Below the pieces are notes generated by a model. That model was not told where the DNA came from. It saw nothing but the letters and a program-made list of their open reading frames with translations, and ran no database searches. From positions 6,572,001 through 6,636,000 of the forward strand of contig NC_064220.1 in NCBI RefSeq assembly GCF_023101765.2: DNA of 64,000 nucleotides, given 5' to 3'. Made by a program: the position numbers and the translations under genes. The stretch comes from Spodoptera frugiperda. Taxonomy: Eukaryota; Arthropoda; Insecta; Lepidoptera; Noctuidae. Shown in pieces: positions 33,145 through 43,945 of the stretch (position 1 is its first letter; each line of letters starts with the position of its first letter).

Positions 33145-33270
33145 TCCGATTTCAATTATTCTTTTTTTTTTGGGTAGTGCATTTATCGAGGAATGCTATA
33201 GGCTGTAAAATATCACGCTACAACCAATAGGAGCCAAGCAGAGCGGGTGAAACCGCGCGGAAGTAGCTAG
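33145..33270 (+). mobile_element. Short Helitron, 5'-truncated
   Basis: GGGTAGTGCATTTATCGAGG leads to GGTGAAACCGCGCGGAAGTA and GCTAG. This is the same family as the element at 32899, in the opposite direction. Confidence 0.65.
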
Positions 33271-33629
33271 AAAGGCATATTACACCGCGACACCTTGGTG
33301 GCGCAACTGGTAGCCGCTACCAACAAAATGTGTACAGCTCTTTAGAAAGTAGCGTGTGTGATACCTTGCCCTTATAAGTAGAGTAAGTTAGTTGTATAAG
33401 AGGCACTTATTTAAAGGTTATCATAAGAACAACACGTCTCCTCATTTTTACTTTACTCCTGAGTTACTCAACTGATGTTCAGTTGGTTGAGTAACCAATC
33501 TGGCGCCGCGACCAATCGCCGGAATCAATCTATAAGTTTATCATCACTTTATGAGTAGATAGGAAACAATTAGTTTATAACAATACGTATATTATAATTT
33601 CATATTTATTTAAGCTGAATGTTACTAAT
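33271..33629. other. Gene-free stretch with hairpin
   Basis: GTTACTCAACTGA (33463-33475) faces TCAGTTGGTTGAGTAAC (33479-33495), a tight imperfect hairpin. Nothing else was seen. Confidence 0.4.
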
Positions 33630-33766
33630 GCTCGAATACTCAAAAGCTACTCAATTTTAAGACGCTCTCAAATGTAGTTCTGTCACTATCAATTCTTTAT
33701 AAAATGACAGTGATAGCACGGTATTTAAGTACAACTTAAAATTGAGTAGCGTTTGAGTATTCGGGC
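33630..33766. mobile_element. MITE with 32-bp inverted ends
   Basis: GCTACTCAATTTTAAG near 33646 faces CTTAAAATTGAGTAGC at 33735. The outer parts TCGAATACTCAAA and TTTGAGTATTCGG also match. An inner pair, CTGTCACTATC and GACAGTGATAG, adds a second hairpin. Confidence 0.7.
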
Positions 33767-34379
33767 GTAAGATAATTATGGACATGGTCTGAAATAAATG
33801 ATGATTATTATATTTAGATTTTATAATATTATCTGAGCGTGGGCAGTAAACAAAAGGGTCATATTTAAACTCAATTTTGGAGATACCTACATAAGATTGT
33901 GTTTCTAATTGCACAACTTAATTCCTCACAAACAAATTAAAACTTGAAACAAGAGTCTCCCATCCATCTTCGCAAACGAAACTCACAAAGATTACAGTCG
34001 ACCACACGATGCGGTGCCTCGATTTAGAGATTATTTGAATTCACTGCGAGTACATGTAAGAAGAGTCTTAATCGGATGCCTGTCAGATACTCCTGACAGT
34101 CGAGAGTCGAGTATGTCACCACAATGTGCTGACATAAGGGGGGTAGAATAACGATCCTATGTTGAGCACCGCTGTGTACAGTCACCGCCAAAATATGTGG
34201 CTGTTTAAATTACATTGTATTTGTTGTTTTATGAAATAAATATGCAATGAGCTGTGCGGCGTTAGGCATAGGAATAATACACTTACACTTGCACTGTTGT
34301 GACTTTGAGTCATTTATTAATATAGCATCCATTTTTTTCGTTTTTGAAAAACGCTAGAATTTGCTTAATTGTTACGTCC
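33767..34379. other. Gene-free stretch
   Basis: No gene or repeat was recognised. Confidence 0.4.
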
Positions 34380-34531
34380 TTTTTTGGGTAAGGAAAATCA
34401 GCCAATGTCTTCTCCCGCCGTGGGTGAGGCGAGAGGGAGTGTCAGAATCTTACTGACCAAAAACCACCCCGTTCCTTCTCCCGTTTTAAGCCGGTGCCCC
34501 GGTAACCTGTTACGTTGTCCGCAGCTCCGGA
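34380..34531 (-). mobile_element. Family A retroposon
   Basis: A poly(T) of seven, then the antisense body ending CCGCAGCTCCGGAT. A partial second CCGCAGCTGCGGAC follows. Target duplication is not convincing (TACGTC only). Confidence 0.75.
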
Positions 34532-35103
34532 TACGTCATCCGCAGCTGCGGACAATTCTAGCGTCCGACTACATTTTCTTCGGCGTTTTTAGGCGCAATT
34601 AAAATCACACTAACATAATTATACAAATCAGACATCGTTAAATCAAAAATCGTTTAAAATACCACAATAGTTATTAATTACAAAAACCAAATAAAGTTCA
34701 ACAAAAAAAGTACAATTATAATAATGAACAATGACTGCAACAATATTTCAGCATACGACTGTACTAGCGAGTACAATCGACAAAGCGACCGCGCAGCTAG
34801 GTGAAGAACAATGCACGTCGATAGTACTTCTTGCATGGAATCGACTTTGTTTTGTTCAGTGAACAGTGAGAGACAAGAGTCTTACCGATAATAACTAGTA
34901 AAGAGAAAAACTGATACTATTGTTAGCAGTAGCATCAATTCCAAGTGAGTACTTGTTGAATACGTTCTAGTTATTATTTGAAGTGTTATATGCCAGTTCG
35001 TTTCCATTTCTTATACTATTAAGAAGTTCAAATGTATCGTTACCAAGTTCCTATCATGGTTTGTAGAAGTCATCATTAGTTGAAATTCTTCTATTGCTGA
35101 ACT
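34532..35103. other. Gene-free stretch
   Basis: No gene was seen. Confidence 0.4.
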
Positions 35104-35370
35104 TTTAAGTGTGGGAGAGCCATGCTTCGGCACAGAAAACCGACGTGAAACAACGCTTACGTTGTGTTTAGTTGGATAAGTGAGGTTAACGGAGAACCAA
35201 TTACTCTTCTTCGCAATCCCCAATTCCCCAACAACCCTTAAATTTCTAACCTCCAAAAGGTCGGCAACGTACTTGTAACGCATCCGGTGTTTCGGGTGTC
35301 CAAGACCGGCGGCAATTGCTTACCATCAGGTGATCCGTCTGCTTGATTACCGGCTTATACCATTAAAAAC
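35104..35370 (+). mobile_element. Family D retroposon
   Basis: GTGTGGGAGAGCCATGCTTC starts the long form. ACCGACGTGAAACAACGCTT, GCTTACCATCAGGTGATCCG and a short A run end it. Confidence 0.75.
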
Positions 35371-35866
35371 ATTATTATCAGGCTATACAGTTAGATCACC
35401 AAAAATTGCAAATATGTTAATCACCAAAAAGTATGCATAAGGAACACTCCACCCACTATTAAGTCTACATAATCATCACCATACATAACGTTGTTCTCAA
35501 TAATAAACAATGTACTTAATACGAGAAAACACGTTATTGCAAACCGCCCATATTGTAACTCGATAAAATTATATCATTTACAATATCGAAGAGTCTTAAT
35601 GAGTGTTCGGCCATAACATTTAATGGTAAGATACACAGGCCACTAGATCGGAAACTGTTAATGTTTCAATGCTCCATTAGCCTTTATATTAAACAAGCAT
35701 AGTGCAGTTACGAGAAAAGGTTAAACTTATCGGTCCAATACAAGTTATTTTTATGGTGGTGTGTGTAATGGTAGATTTAGAACTCATTTTAGCGAAGCAT
35801 GCTTTTAATGGTTTTCATTGCACAGCTTAAGTGACAACGGACTAAATACTTTTAAGAGGAGGTAAA
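35371..35866. other. Gene-free stretch
   Basis: No gene was seen. Confidence 0.4.
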
Positions 35867-36225
35867 CGAGCTGACGGATCACTTGATGGTAAGCAATCGC
35901 TGCCGCCCTGGATGGTTATCTGAAACACCAGAGGCGTTACAAGTGCATTGCCGACCTTTTGGGAGTTAGGAATTTAACACATTAGACGCCACTCCACTAG
36001 TGTCAGACAACGTTGTCCGACATTAGTGGAGGAATAGCCTTTAACAGTTTTTTCTTGGTAGTGAAAGGTTTAAGGGTTATTAAGGAATAGGAGATTAGAA
36101 TAGGAGACCGGTAACTTCACTCACACAACACAAGCGTTGTTTCACGTCGGTTCTCGGTGAGGCCGTGGCATCACTCCGGTCGAGCCGGCCCATTCGTGCC
36201 GAAGCATGACTCTCCCACACTTAAA
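35867..36225 (-). mobile_element. Family D retroposon with palindromic internal block
   Basis: The antisense 3' end (GACGGATCACTTGATGGTAA) and 5' end (GCATGACTCTCCCACAC) are both present. Between them a 90-base block absent from other long copies contains a 38-bp palindrome (35993-36030, two mismatched pairs). Confidence 0.7.
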
Positions 36226-36593
36226 ATATTTAGTATTATTTAATACTTATTTTACACACTTAGTCCGATGTTATACTTCTGAGGCACAACATACAATGTT
36301 ATCGTTAACGAGTCTGTATAAGATCTCAACGGTTTTAACAATTTAAGTACTAAGATAACTGGTGCTCTTAGATAGCAGGTTCGATTACAGTTCGATGTTT
36401 TGAAACGTTCCTGTTAATATTATCTTAATAGGTTTAATTGGTTTAATAAGAGATGTAGATTAAATATGTTTTGTATTTTGGTGGTGTTGTAACGTAATAT
36501 TATGTTCGTCTTATATTATATGGTGCTAATATTAATATGTAGTTAAAATAGGTTTAATTTTAGCTACTCGTGTGTATTTTCTTTAAAAATGAT
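36226..36593. other. Gene-free AT-rich stretch
   Basis: Nothing recognisable was seen. Confidence 0.4.
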
Positions 36594-36775
36594 TTGGCGG
36601 TTGATACGGTGGCTGTTCAACCGGCTGCCGCGCAACGTGTAGCGGGTTCGATTCCCACACGGAGCAATTCTTTGTGTAATTCATAAATTGTTGTTTCGCG
36701 TCTGGGTGTGATGTGTATGTGAACTTTTATGTTTGTAAACGCAGCCACGACACAGGAGAAAATCCTAGTGCGAAC
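36594..36775 (+). mobile_element. Family C tRNA-derived SINE
   Basis: The A-box-like TACGGTGGCTG and B-box-like GGTTCGATTCC (36645-36655) are both intact. The 3' block CACAGGAGAAAATCCTAGTG is intact too. Confidence 0.85.
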
Positions 36776-36871
36776 GTTCGAATACTTTATAATTATTTAT
36801 CAGTTCTTTAACCTATTTTTTATTCTCCACAGTCGTTATTACAATTCCTGTAATATTAACAATCTGATACT

Positions 36872-37365
36872 CCACTTGGGGGAAGGACGTATCCCAGTAA
36901 GATGCTGGTAGGGGTCTTGACCGTACTTCCGGGATTGCTCTGATAGCCGTGGGATGCCCCCCCTTCCTCAAGCAGCTCAACGGATGTTGCTTCCCTTGTC
37001 GCTACATGCTAGCGGCCGTTTCCGGGGCCCACTATTGAGTTTGCGAGTCACCCCCTGCCTGTTTATCCGTATTTTTCAATATTGGTCAGGGGCAGGGGCC
37101 ATAGTCCCCATAGTTAACCGGTTAACTATTCCACAGCCACCCACACCCATATCCCTATCATTTCCTTTTACCATATCTCGCAATAGTCCTGCATCAACCG
37201 GGGATTGTCCTTTGGTGTACTTCCATAGTGCATACAGGGATAATCGCCGGCTGATGTCCCATTACATTTAGATCAAAATTGTTCAACGGGCCTCTGCGAG
37301 TTGGCTTCGGCCCCTCGTACGCCTTCCAAAGGTCCGGGACCCTGTGGTCCCGAGATTATGTAAAG
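36872..37365 (+). mobile_element. Family K GC-rich retroposon with 14-bp target duplication
   Basis: AACAATCTGATACT flanks it exactly (36858-36871 and 37366-37379). The 494-base insert is GC-rich in an AT-rich setting. Its right end carries a hairpin with a 7-bp stem and 4-base loop (37335-37352, CGGGACC / GGTCCCG), followed by AGATTATGTAAAG. A 3' stem-loop plus a short non-poly(A) tail is typical of LINEs whose reverse transcriptase recognises the RNA 3' end. It is probably the 3' end of such a LINE, or a SINE sharing that end. A 105-codon plus-strand frame inside (36954-37271) has no domain I recognise. Confidence 0.75.
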
Positions 37366-37379
37366 AACAATCTGATACT

Positions 37380-37699
37380 ATTTATAACTTCAACTAAATA
37401 CTACTTACCTAAAATCAAAATAATTGATTCTTCAGTTCCATTCCCGAATAAAACCTGGCACTCTGCCCATCCCCATTTGTTGAAAAAGTGAAAGCAAGCG
37501 ATGTCTGACAACAGAATATAGTTACAAGCCACATGTCCGCTCAGATATATAATGCTGATATGAAAAAAAAAAATAGCACTGACGGCTCTTAGTAGGACGA
37601 CTATCAGTTTGAATTTGACCAGGACATGTTCAATATACATGAGAATTAGCTTCTGCATGCTTTGCTTGCTTTCCTGTATGAAAAAAGTAACCTATGTTA
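37380..37699. other. Gene-free stretch
   Basis: Nothing recognisable was seen. Confidence 0.4.
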
Positions 37700-37978
37700 A
37701 CCGGAGTGATACCACGGCCTCACGGAAAACCGACGTGAAACAACGCTTGCGTTGTGTTTCGTTGTGTGAGTGAGGTTACCGGAGGCCCAATTTCCCCCTT
37801 CCCAATCTTCCCAACCCCCGATTCCCGAACAACAACCCTTAAATTCCTAACCCTCCAAAAAGCCGGCAACGCACTTGTAACGCCTCTGGTGTTTCAAGTG
37901 TCCATGGGTGGCGGCGATTGCTTACCATCAGGTAATACGTCTGCTCGATTACCGGCATGACTCATAAAAAAAAAAAAA
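37700..37978 (+). mobile_element. Family D retroposon
   Basis: CCGGAGTGATACCACGGCCT to GCTTACCATCAGGTAATACG and a run of 13 A's. Confidence 0.8.
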
Positions 37979-38035
37979 TGTGTTATACCAGACCACAATC
38001 CACACTTGTTAAACAAGCCGATCATTTATAATATT

Positions 38036-38262
38036 AGTAAATGATAAATGATATTTATTTCTGTAAATAGATTATAAAATAACACTTTTACACGTCAATA
38101 TTTTAAATATCTAGATGAGGCCGGCATTTCCTATCCGACTACTCTGAGAAGAAATGCCGAAACAAACTCAGAGGTCATAGTCTCTTTTAAAGTCCAGACA
38201 AAATCAATTAGAGATGTCGGAGAACCGTGCAAGTTTATTCTGTAGTGGTCTTTTGAGGTAAG
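38036..38262 (-). mobile_element. Family J retroposon
   Basis: The antisense tail ATGATAAATGATATTTATTT is at the left. GAGAAGAAATGCCGAAACAA and GAACCGTGCAAGTTTATTCT follow. Confidence 0.65.
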
Positions 38263-38287
38263 ATAGAAAGGTCTCTTCCACTTTGAC

Positions 38288-38556
38288 CATGGCCTTGCTT
38301 CGGCACGAATGGGCCGGCTCGACCGGAGTGATACCACGGCCTCACAGAAAAGCGGTGTGAAGTAACGCTTGCGTAGTGTTTCGTTGTGTGAGTGTGTCCC
38401 TTCCCAATCCCCGATTCGATCCCCTACGACCCTTAAATTCCTAACCCCCGGCAACACACTTATAACGCCTCTGATGTTCCGGGTGTCCATGGGCGGCGGC
38501 GATAGCTTACCATCAGGTGATCCGTCTGCTCATATACCGGAATATACCATAAAAAG
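38288..38556 (+). mobile_element. Family D retroposon
   Basis: TGGCCTTGCTTCGGCACGAA through GCTTACCATCAGGTGATCCG to ATACCATAAAAA. An internal deletion removes the GAGGTTACCGGAGGCCC block. Open frames on both strands here come from the repeat. Confidence 0.75.
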
Positions 38557-38832
38557 TGACTTTTCAAATCAATATCCACAATTTCATAGTCTAAACTCTT
38601 TAATGGTAACCCTACTAATGGGTCCTTGTTTTCTTTCCAAAATGCCGATCGCAATGTCGTTCAGTCAGCAGGACGGCCTCTCTAAGTTTACTTACTACGT
38701 CACAGATCACGCTACATGCTTCGGTGTCACATTATGTTCTAAAGGGTCTAGTTGCCATCGTCTTTTGTTTTCTGCAAATGTCTATTTTCAACCGTTTTAT
38801 TAGCTTTGCAAGTTCAAAACTTATCAATGTAA
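38557..38832. other. Gene-free stretch
   Basis: The frame at 38369-38803 starts in the family D repeat and shows no domain. No gene was supported. Confidence 0.4.
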
Positions 38833-38935
38833 GCGCCATACTCAGAGTCATTTAATGGTGAATTTTAAATAGTCTGGGTTATCCTTATCGATCCTTCGAT
38901 ACAAAATCGTTACTAAGGAATTGGCAGTTAGACTA
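38833..38935. mobile_element. Family F MITE, truncated
   Basis: GCGCCATACTCAGAGTCATTTAATGG-type left end (17 bases of terminus) and core ACAAAATCGTTACTAAGGAA. The right terminus is lost. Confidence 0.55.
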
Positions 38936-39229
38936 ACTTTATGATGAAGTATGGTACAAGTTTAACAACCTATGTCTCGTCTTTTTTTATAATAAAAGTA
39001 CATAAGTGGCTGTGAGATAAACAAAAGTCTGTAGGTAATAGTTAGAAGAATCAACTAAATCATTAAAATACATTTTAAAAAAGCACATGTAAGATGTCCC
39101 TTAGTGGTTTCTGCCTACAAAGACGTGTGTCTACGAACATATGTAGGTATTAATATTAGACATACCCAATTAGACTGAACAAGCTATTGACTGCGCCGAC
39201 CGTATGAATTTATGACATTACGACACAGT

Positions 39230-39348
39230 TGTACACACGACTGCACATCAAACTACCCCAAACTAGTATAAACTGACCGTCCAACGTACGAAAAGACCAT
39301 ACAAAGCGAGACTATGATAAACTGGTTTTGTATAGCTCAATGTGTAAA
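39230..39348 (+). mobile_element. Family G MITE
   Basis: AAACTAGTATAAACTGACCG at the left, CATACAAAGCGAGACTATGA in the core and TAAACTGGTTTTGTATAGCT at the right. Confidence 0.7.
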
Positions 39349-39701
39349 TGCAACTGCATATTCTCAGAAGACCACTAAGCCAATTAATTCAGCTTAATAG
39401 TCCTTTACGGTGTACACCAATTAATAATTCTGTTAATAGCTATGTGGTATATAAGGCAAGACTATGTATTGTACGGAGGTTAACACCATCTCTGTTATAA
39501 CAACATTAATTCTTAGTAATTAGCACTGAGTCTGAATCTTGGCCCAGGTAAGGTCTTAAGTTGTGACTATAAGCTGAAGATGGACTGTATAGCGTCATCT
39601 TAAAATGTTTCGGAGACCTATCTGTAATCCTCGAGCCGTCTGCAAAGAGATTATGCCAAGACAACTCTTTTATTCTAATAAGATAGAGATAGAAAGAAGA
39701 A

Positions 39702-39951
39702 TAACGCCACGACCTCATAGAAAACCGTCGTAAAACAACGCTTGCGTTGTGCGATTGAATTGAGAGGCCCAATCCAATTACCCACCTCCCCAACCTTCCC
39801 AATCCCCGATTCCCTTTTAAATTCCTGAACTCCAAAAGGAAACGGCAACGCACTTGTAACCCCTCTGGCGTATCTGGTGTCCATAGACGGCGCCGGTTGT
39901 TTACCATCAAGTGATCCGTTTGCTCGTTTGTCGGCCTATACCATAAAAAAA
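39702..39951 (+). mobile_element. Family D retroposon
   Basis: GCCACGACCTCATAGAAAAC through TTACCATCAAGTGATCCGTT to CTATACCAT plus eight A's. Confidence 0.75.
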
Positions 39952-40515
39952 ATGCTCAGCAGTGGACGTCTCCTGTTTTATTAAAATGTATGGCAAGAAA
40001 CTCATCCCAATAATGTGAAAACCATCCCCAATAATAGGAATATATTAATACAACTATTATAATAAAAATATGCTATAAGTTCTGCAAGCTCTTTTGGAAA
40101 ATAAAGGACGTAAAATTTCTATATCAAAATAAGACCAATTCACCTCACAATAAACTCATATTTTATCTACCACGATCTTATTAATACAAGTCTTTATGCT
40201 ATAAAGTTCAATAAGTTAGGAATATATGAATATACGGGCACAAAGAGCTCAAGTGTGGTAACCCTACAATGCACAGTGCCGTCAATGAGGGCCTGTTGTA
40301 CCGGGGTTACGCTTTTATTGACCCATACCAGTTATTTACGGGTTAGGTATTCAGGTTAGTGTTATGTGGATAAGACTGAGTAGATCTTTAGTGTTTTTTT
40401 TAAAGCGTAGAGGAAATTGTTTTTGACATTTAGTTTGTGATTTTGTCACGAATGTGTGGGCAGGGATGCCCATGATTAATTATATTTATACTATAGTAGA
40501 ATGGTAAAAATAAGC
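39952..40515. other. Gene-free AT-rich stretch
   Basis: Nothing recognisable was seen. Confidence 0.4.
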
Positions 40516-40770
40516 ATTAATTATTATGTTATCGGTTTACTCACGTAACTGTTTGACGAGGAACTCGACTAGTTTCAAGCCATGCTAGTAGTAGTAGTTA
40601 GTAGAGTATTAGCGCGACAATCGCCGCGTCGCATGTCGCGGAATGCTGCTCATGAATATAAGCCTCTAGCATGGCTTGAAACTAATCGAGTTCCTCGTCA
40701 AACAGTTACATGAGTAAGCCGATTACATAATAATTAATTTAGTATGTCTCACGAAAGTTATAATAAAATT
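40516..40770. mobile_element. Foldback element with about 73-bp inverted ends
   Basis: The arms 40531-40588 and 40666-40723 are inverted with three mismatches in 58 (TGTTTGACGAGGAACTCGA). Outer 15-base flanks extend the match to 40516 and 40738 with one more mismatch. The loop is CpG-rich (CGCCGCGTCGCATGTCGCGG). The right flank TAGTATGTCTCACGAAAGTT is the family H end, so this is a family H relative with long arms. Confidence 0.75.
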
Positions 40771-42030
40771 AAAAATAAACATATTTACGATTTTTTTTTT
40801 TTTACATTTAGTGGGTCGACGTTTATATAAACTACTCGTAAACATACTTATTGGCCATGTTGGCAATATTAAAAGAAAACTGCATAATTCAGCATTTTTC
40901 CTTACCAACTCTGCGGCTAACATAACAAAAAAACTTTGCAGTGAGGTCCATATACAATTTGTTCATAACCCATGACCCGTGTCTCGTCAGTATAACAAAT
41001 CAACTGGAATTTCCCTGTGACTCACATAGCAATGTCTTGTACGTCTTATCCACGCAATTCTCCCGTCTGCTAGCTCCCCCTATTAAACAAGTGCATGTTA
41101 AATGAATCAATTTTAACTCGTTAGTGTTCAGCGCATGCCATGGTATCATGGCACCCATTGAACGTATTAAAAGTACTCAATTGTATAGTGTTTTGTAATG
41201 ATTTTGTCTGGAAGTTTATATCGTCTATGGAGTATTATTTATGTTTGATTTTTAATTGTTAGGTTTTGTGTCTTTAGCTAATATTATAGGATAAGTGATT
41301 TCATTGTATTAAGGATAATAAGTTATTATTTTGAACATAAAATTAGGAAATCGATATTTTCCATACTTAATCTAAATATTGGCCACTGATCAGCCACTTG
41401 AGAATAATATGGTTAAAAAATGTCAAATGTTAAAATTATTTATTTCAAATAGACTAGGAAGGGGTTTTTAAACGTTAAAGCAAATATAATAATATTAAAA
41501 ATGTCAGTCTGTTGGTCAGTCCTCTAGAAGTGCTCTGAAGCTATTTCTGTATAATACTAGTTCGAATAAATAAACCTTAATTAAAAAACTTCTGTCGTCT
41601 TTATCTTTTCTTACTTAAAAACGTTGTTTAGTGTCTGGTCATACCTTCTTTTCCTTTTAACTAAATGTACCTAAACCTAGACCTAGGTTTAATAAACAAA
41701 CTCTGCGTTGACTGCAAGTCAATGTATTTCCTTTTAATATAACGAAAATATCACCTAAAAACAGCTATTAGAAACTCTTCACTTCAAGTCAAGGAAGCTT
41801 TTTCTTTAGAAATTCATTAGCGTTGGCTTACGTATCTTCACGCATATAAATTGCAAGTGATCGTCGCAGAACTGGGGGGAATAAGAAAGAGACGTCAGTT
41901 CACGGTACTAAGAACATTCAGGAGCATTATGCCATGTTGTTTTATTTGGTTCAAGTTGTGAATGGAGAGCGATTTAGATTAATAGGTTATTGCCTAAGAA
42001 AACAAATGTGAAATGTAATGAGAAAAATAA
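40771..42030. other. Gene-free AT-rich stretch
   Basis: No gene or strong repeat was recognised. Confidence 0.4.
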
Positions 42031-42287
42031 ATAACGTCACACCTGAGGTAGGCAGAGGTGCACAATACGGCCCGTTATGCCACTATACAATGTACACCCA
42101 CTTTTCACCATTTGTGTCCCATGTAATAGGTGGGGTGAACCTATTGCCATATACTGGACACAATTCCAGACTCCATGCTACTACTGACAAATTTTCGAAA
42201 ATCAGGAAAAAGCTCACTATGGCTTAGCCCGACCCGGGAATCGAACCTGAAACCTCTTGTCATACCACTCGACCAACGGATGTAGTC
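42031..42287 (-). mobile_element. Family B tRNA-derived SINE, near full length
   Basis: On the minus strand the head GAGTGGTATGACAAGAGGTT, the B-box GGTTCGATTCC and the 3' block are present. The anticodon-like region is rearranged. Confidence 0.8.
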
Positions 42288-42687
42288 ATGTAGACTTAAA
42301 GTATACAGTTATAGTACAGTAATGTATCCTACCGCCATAATTGTCTCAATAGTCATTTCAATTTCAAACACTCTTTGTCTTATTTATGAAAGTAGACATT
42401 TTATATTGACAATTGTACACCACATAATGACGGCACTGTATTTACTAAGAGGGACAAGGTATTTTCCTCCACAAATAACCTTGTACGTTTTAGGTAAAGC
42501 TATAATATTGTGTCTGTGTTATTGGGCTATAATAACCTATATTTTTTGCTAATTTACTGACATTTAATATTAAATACAAGCACATAACTAGGATTGTGAC
42601 TTAAAAACTATTAATACATCTTAGAGACAGACAAAACAGAAAAAACCTAAAACTCTCTCGAGTTTATTAAAAATCACAACTCACCCC
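42288..42687. other. Gene-free stretch
   Basis: The small open frame at 42322-42552 is hydrophobic by composition and has no family match known to me. Confidence 0.35.
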
Positions 42688-42830
42688 CGTAAATCAATGG
42701 AGAAAAGCTCTACTAGTTTCGAGTCACAGAGGGACTCATCATCATGAGCAGCGTGCGCAGACGTGGCGACGTCGCATCATCCTGGTTTTTAGTTAATTTA
42801 GTTTTTAGTATGTCTCACGATATTATAAAA
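42688..42830 (+). mobile_element. Family H MITE
   Basis: AATCAATGGAGAAAAGCTCT, ACTAGTTTCGAGTCACAGAG and TAGTATGTCTCACGATATTA. Confidence 0.65.
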
Positions 42831-43945
42831 ACTCTCTTGAGCTTGTACCATGCACCGCACCCCATAAAGAAACATAAGGTACAGATCACACTGCGGAACG
42901 CACTTACGTCGAAATTGCTCGCACTTTATACGCACCCTTACTCTCGCTGGGAGTAATTACCGCGACTTGAAATTGTCACACTAACGAGAAATGCCAGATA
43001 TAAATCTCACAAAGACTCGTTTAGTCATAAATCTTTGCATTTAGACCAAATATTACGTTTTATTTTATAAAATTTGCGAGTCCATTTTGTTTCAGTGTCC
43101 TTTCCTGTCCTGTTTCAAATTATTTGTCATTTATAAAGTACTGCAGTATTTAGAAAATGTTTGATTGGTCTATTTTACTATGGTTGAAATGGTCATGTGA
43201 TTTTGTGGTCTTAGATTCCATGGCCAGGTTAGGCAAAATATTTACATGACTGATTATGAAACGATCAATACATTTAGCTTTCTCGTCTACTAATATTGAA
43301 TAAGACATCTGTAATCTATTTTTCTAATTGTGGTAAATGAAAAAGGGACAAAATAAGATTCTTTAAAAAACTAAATGTGTTCCTAGGAATATTGCTGTAG
43401 TATGAATTATGATGTTGGTGACATGACATTAATTATACAAGTTACTATGGATAGCGATGAATGGTCGTATTTTTTGTTACACTAAAAACCTCAGCTTCCC
43501 TGGAGATTAATCTTGACAATGACTTTAACACGCGCTCTGTTAGTATAATACGAGAAAAATTTTTCACACATCCATAGAAGTAATAACAGTTTTATTTCAT
43601 AAAAAGGTCATATTTCATCATTCGAATTTTCAACGATAAAAATCTAAGCTTTATTTTCATTTTAAGCCCCAATAAAGCTTCATCAAAAGAATTTGTTAAA
43701 CTATAACGCACCAAATCAAGCGTCGCGGATCATAACAGCTGGTACGAACCTATTTAATAATTCACGAGGCTCTAATCTAAACCCGACGGGTACAGCGGTC
43801 GTCGCGAAATTATTGAGTTTGTAAACCCCCTGATACATAAAACGATGGTAACTGCATTCTTAATGCGAACATTAAAGCCACGATGCGTGCTCCTTCCATT
43901 CAGTTTATTACCACCAACATTAATATGTTCCTCTCTTTGTTACAG
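42831..43945. promoter_or_regulatory. Upstream intronic or flanking region of the receptor gene
   Basis: No gene and no family A-K repeat was seen in 1.1 kb. Because a splice acceptor (CTCTCTTTGTTACAG, ending 43945) precedes the start codon, this DNA is at least partly intron. The promoter must lie further upstream and cannot be placed. Confidence 0.5.

Noticed and set aside
36594..36670. tRNA-like gene with GGTTCGATTCC
   Set aside because: The same head recurs in eight family C copies followed by the same SINE body, so it is not a functional tRNA gene.
36954..37271. 105-codon open frame in the GC-rich K element
   Set aside because: No domain, signal or codon evidence; long chance frames are expected in GC-rich DNA. 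It may still be part of a LINE ORF, so it is noted in the K entry.
38369..38803. 144-codon open frame
   Set aside because: It starts inside a family D retroposon and continues into anonymous sequence without a domain or start context.
39506..39910. 134-codon minus-strand open frame
   Set aside because: Mostly antisense family D sequence.
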